Shown here piece after piece: positions 26,586 through 28,675 of a DNA stretch of 28,675 bases. The stretch lies in NCBI GenBank assembly GCA_001275005.1, contig JWZX01002768.1, forward strand, positions 1 to 28,675, in the 5' to 3' direction. The DNA comes from Chrysochromulina tobinii (taxonomy: Eukaryota > Haptophyta > Prymnesiales > Chrysochromulinaceae). Positions within the stretch are counted from its first letter, which is position 1. The number at the start of each line of letters is the position of its first letter. The translations under genes were made by a program, and so were the position numbers. A model generated the notes under the pieces. The model made no database searches, was not told the origin of the DNA, and worked only from the letters and a program-made list of their open reading frames with translations.

Positions 26586-27887
26586 ATGCTCGCGCGCGTT
26601 TGCTCCTCACAGCTCCAGCTGCTGCGGTCGTCGGCACGGCCGCTATTGGGCCGGTCTCTGGCTGCCGCCCGACCGCTCGTGGGCACATCGCGCTCGCGCT
26701 CTTCCTCACCCGCCACCGCACCGGGGCCGGAGGGCGAGACCCTCGACCAGGAGCTGCGCCGGCTCGCCAGCTATGGACAGACATCCGTCTCGCTCAAAGC
26801 GACGCTCGACACGGGCCTCGGGCTGTTGCTCGCGCCTGCCTGCACGAACTCCACCGGCCTCACCAAACGCCAGCGCACGCTGATCCAGATCGCCACCTTC
26901 CTGAAGCGCGAGCTGCCCGTGCGGCTTGCGCGGCGTGCAGTCGAGCTGCAGCAGCTGCCCGAGGGGCTGCACAATATGCGGTCGGTGAAGCGCGTGCGCG
27001 AGTGGTACGAGCACTCCTTTGTCGACATCCGACGCTCCGCGATGCCCGTCGACGTCGCCACGGAGCAGGCGTTCCACGATCTGCTGCATACGATTTACGA
27101 ACGACACGCGCCGACACTCGTGACGATGGCGCGCGGCGTGCACGAGCTACGGAAGGAGATGCTGGCCACAAACGAAAAAGGCGAGTTTGCCGACAAGCGT
27201 GAGATCCACACCTTCCTCGACAAGTTCTACATGTCGCGCATCGGCATTCGCATTCTGATCGGCCAGTATTTGGAGCTGCATAGGGAAGATCAGCTCGACG
27301 GGTACGTCGGCCTGATCAATCGGCACACCTCGCCCGCGGAGGTGTTCCGACAGGCCGTCGAGGACGCGACCTACTTGTGCGAGCGCGAGCACGGCGACGC
27401 GCCCGAGGTCGTTCTGATGGGACGAACGGACCTGACGTTCTCGTACATCCCGTCCCACTTGTACTACATCATGTTCGAGCTGTTAAAGAATTCGCTGAGG
27501 GCGACGTGTGAACACCACGGCTCGAAGCGGCAGACGCTGCCAGTGGTCAAGGTGATCATCGCCGACGGCGAGAACAACGAGGACGTCGTCATCAAGATCT
27601 CCGACGAGGGAGGAGGCATCCCGAGATCGCATATGCAGCGCATCTGGTCGTATCTCTTCACGACTGCCAAACCCGCCTTTGGCGGTGCGGAGGACGGTGG
27701 TTTCTCGTCCTTTGGCGACCACACGACGGACACGCCGCTCGCCGGCCTCGGCTATGGGCTGCCCATCTCGCGCTCGTATGCCCGCTACTTTGGCGGCGAT
27801 CTCAACCTCATGTCCATGGAAGGGCATGGAACTGACGCCTTCCTCCATCTGCCGCGCCTCGGCAACCGCGACGAGCCCCTGCACTGA
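26586..27887 (+). CDS. PDK: Mitochondrial pyruvate dehydrogenase kinase (PDK/BCKDK family)
   Basis: This single-exon gene encodes 433 residues from ATG 26586. That start gives an Arg/Ser/Ala-rich leader without acidic residues for 48 positions, as expected of a mitochondrial presequence. The N-terminal helical bundle typical of the family spans about 55-235 (including FLKRELPVRLARRAVELQQL and FYMSRIGIRILIGQ). The GHKL ATP-binding domain follows: N box FELLKNSLRAT with Glu298 and Asn302, G1 box with Asp340 (DEGGGIP), the LFTTA segment, G2 box GLGYGLPISRSYARYFGGDL (387-406), and GTDAFLHL. The enzyme phosphorylates the E1-alpha subunit and switches off pyruvate (or branched-chain) dehydrogenase in the matrix. 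The sequence looks closer to pyruvate dehydrogenase kinase. Tyr228 occupies the position of a widely conserved His after LIGQ. Confidence 0.95.
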   Translation: MLARVCSSQLQLLRSSARPLLGRSLAAARPLVGTSRSRSSSPATAPGPEGETLDQELRRLASYGQTSVSLKATLDTGLGLLLAPACTNSTGLTKRQRTLIQIATFLKRELPVRLARRAVELQQLPEGLHNMRSVKRVREWYEHSFVDIRRSAMPVDVATEQAFHDLLHTIYERHAPTLVTMARGVHELRKEMLATNEKGEFADKREIHTFLDKFYMSRIGIRILIGQYLELHREDQLDGYVGLINRHTSPAEVFRQAVEDATYLCEREHGDAPEVVLMGRTDLTFSYIPSHLYYIMFELLKNSLRATCEHHGSKRQTLPVVKVIIADGENNEDVVIKISDEGGGIPRSHMQRIWSYLFTTAKPAFGGAEDGGFSSFGDHTTDTPLAGLGYGLPISRSYARYFGGDLNLMSMEGHGTDAFLHLPRLGNRDEPLH

Positions 27888-28675
27888 GCCCCATGGTGCA
27901 TGTCACCCCCGACTCTAGATGGAGGGACGAGATGCGGGGTGCATAGCAAGGGCCTCAATACGTCCGATCCACACGTGTAGCGCCGTACCAGGGTAGCGGT
28001 GGGGGGCTTTGCTTGACTCGAGCACTCGACGAGCGCGGCCGGGCCGACGGGGCAACGTGCCAAAACGTTCCAACGAGCTACGTGCGTGACGTGAAGGATG
28101 CAGACCGCCGCATCGACACTCTCCTCTCGTCTTAGTACACCGCAGTGTGGGTACATGTTTTGCGCTCCTAGTGCGGTCGTCGCTTGGAGTCCTTGTTCGT
28201 TGTTGCGTCCTCGGAACCCCGCTTTCCGGCGCGCGGCGCGCGCCGGCGTCAGCCGAGACGAGATCGCGACGCCCCGCGCGTGAACGCGCGGGTCCGGGCG
28301 GTAACCGTCAATCGGTCCGCCGCCCCATCATGACACATGAGATCGGTTGAGATCATCACGTGTACTATCATGTATCAAATTTGCTATTCGGGTCGCTGTA
28401 GTTGATGATTAGACGTGTGAGGTGAGACGTGAGTGCGCAACACTCTTTCAGTCGGACCTCTGAGACCCGCACAGAACTTCGTACCGCGTACAGGCAATCA
28501 CGTGTGTACACCTCTCTCCACACACGGCGTTACGCCCCGAGATGTTCTCGTCACAGTTCACCTAGATCGTCACCGGCCATATGCTCAATGCTCTTGACTG
28601 CCCCAAACGTATGCATCCCGCCTATGCCCCGCTCTGACTCTGCTTAGAAGCCCACGTCGCCCCCGATGACGACGT
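27888..28675. other. Downstream spacer, no gene seen
   Basis: This 788-base stretch lies after the PDK gene, to the window edge. Reading frames are short and show no recognisable protein. Two strong GC hairpin sequences stand close together: 28226-28246 (9-bp arms, 3-nt loop) and 28273-28292 (8-bp arms, TGAA loop). Confidence 0.55.

Noticed and set aside
27785-28156. 123-residue minus-strand frame after PDK
   Set aside because: It overlaps the PDK coding end in antisense and has no recognisable protein features.

Overview
The window is nuclear DNA of a eukaryotic alga. The genes are GC-rich, alanine- and arginine-rich, mostly intronless or interrupted by a few GT-AG introns, and lie on both strands with no operon structure. 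One gene is a plant/plastid-type enoyl-ACP reductase. Its leader is a signal peptide ending in Ala-Ala-Ala-Phe, the ASAFAP-type signature of proteins imported into complex red-derived plastids. With TTAGGG-like sequence in one spacer and the general gene style, this suggests a haptophyte, or another alga with a complex red plastid. That assignment is inference.

Layout. 1-4556 (-): a large protein, cut off at the left edge, with a helical N-terminal half, five cysteinyl-tRNA-synthetase-like repeats, a TS-N/UBA-like domain and a Gln tract. 4846-5526 (+): a type I membrane SUEL-type lectin. 6204-9059 (-): an ankyrin/IQ/PH-like/WW-like scaffold. 9643-10989 (-): a GT92-type glycosyltransferase, with a truncated second copy of its C-terminal segment just downstream. 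11130-13598 (+): an extended-synaptotagmin-like lipid-transfer tether (TM hairpin, SMP, C2-like). 14321-15634 (-): a coiled-coil protein. 16066-18423 (-): a low-complexity TPR-like protein. 18752-19865 (-): a two-exon MRH/Atg27-like receptor. 20334-22025 (-): a RUS/DUF647 protein. 22026-24708: a repeat-rich gene desert. 24709-26269 (-): the four-exon plastid enoyl-ACP reductase. 26586-27887 (+): a mitochondrial pyruvate dehydrogenase kinase. 27888-28675: no gene seen.

What works together. Most neighbours look functionally independent, but three themes recur. Two lectin-like type I membrane proteins (4846-5526 and 18752-19865) share a juxtamembrane and cytosolic tail motif, suggesting a family of sorting receptors with exchangeable lumenal lectin heads; a secretory-type glycosyltransferase and a membrane-contact-site tether lie between them. 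Three gene pairs are divergent with short shared upstream regions (290, 140 and 316 bp). The last pairs fatty-acid synthesis (FabI) with the kinase that controls mitochondrial pyruvate dehydrogenase.

The strongest points for follow-up are the repeat/TS-N protein at the left edge, the shared receptor tail, and the third FabI intron, which begins with a near-perfect copy of the exon that follows it. No tRNA, rRNA, CRISPR array or intact transposon was recognised. Start codons and splice sites were chosen by reading and have no transcript support.
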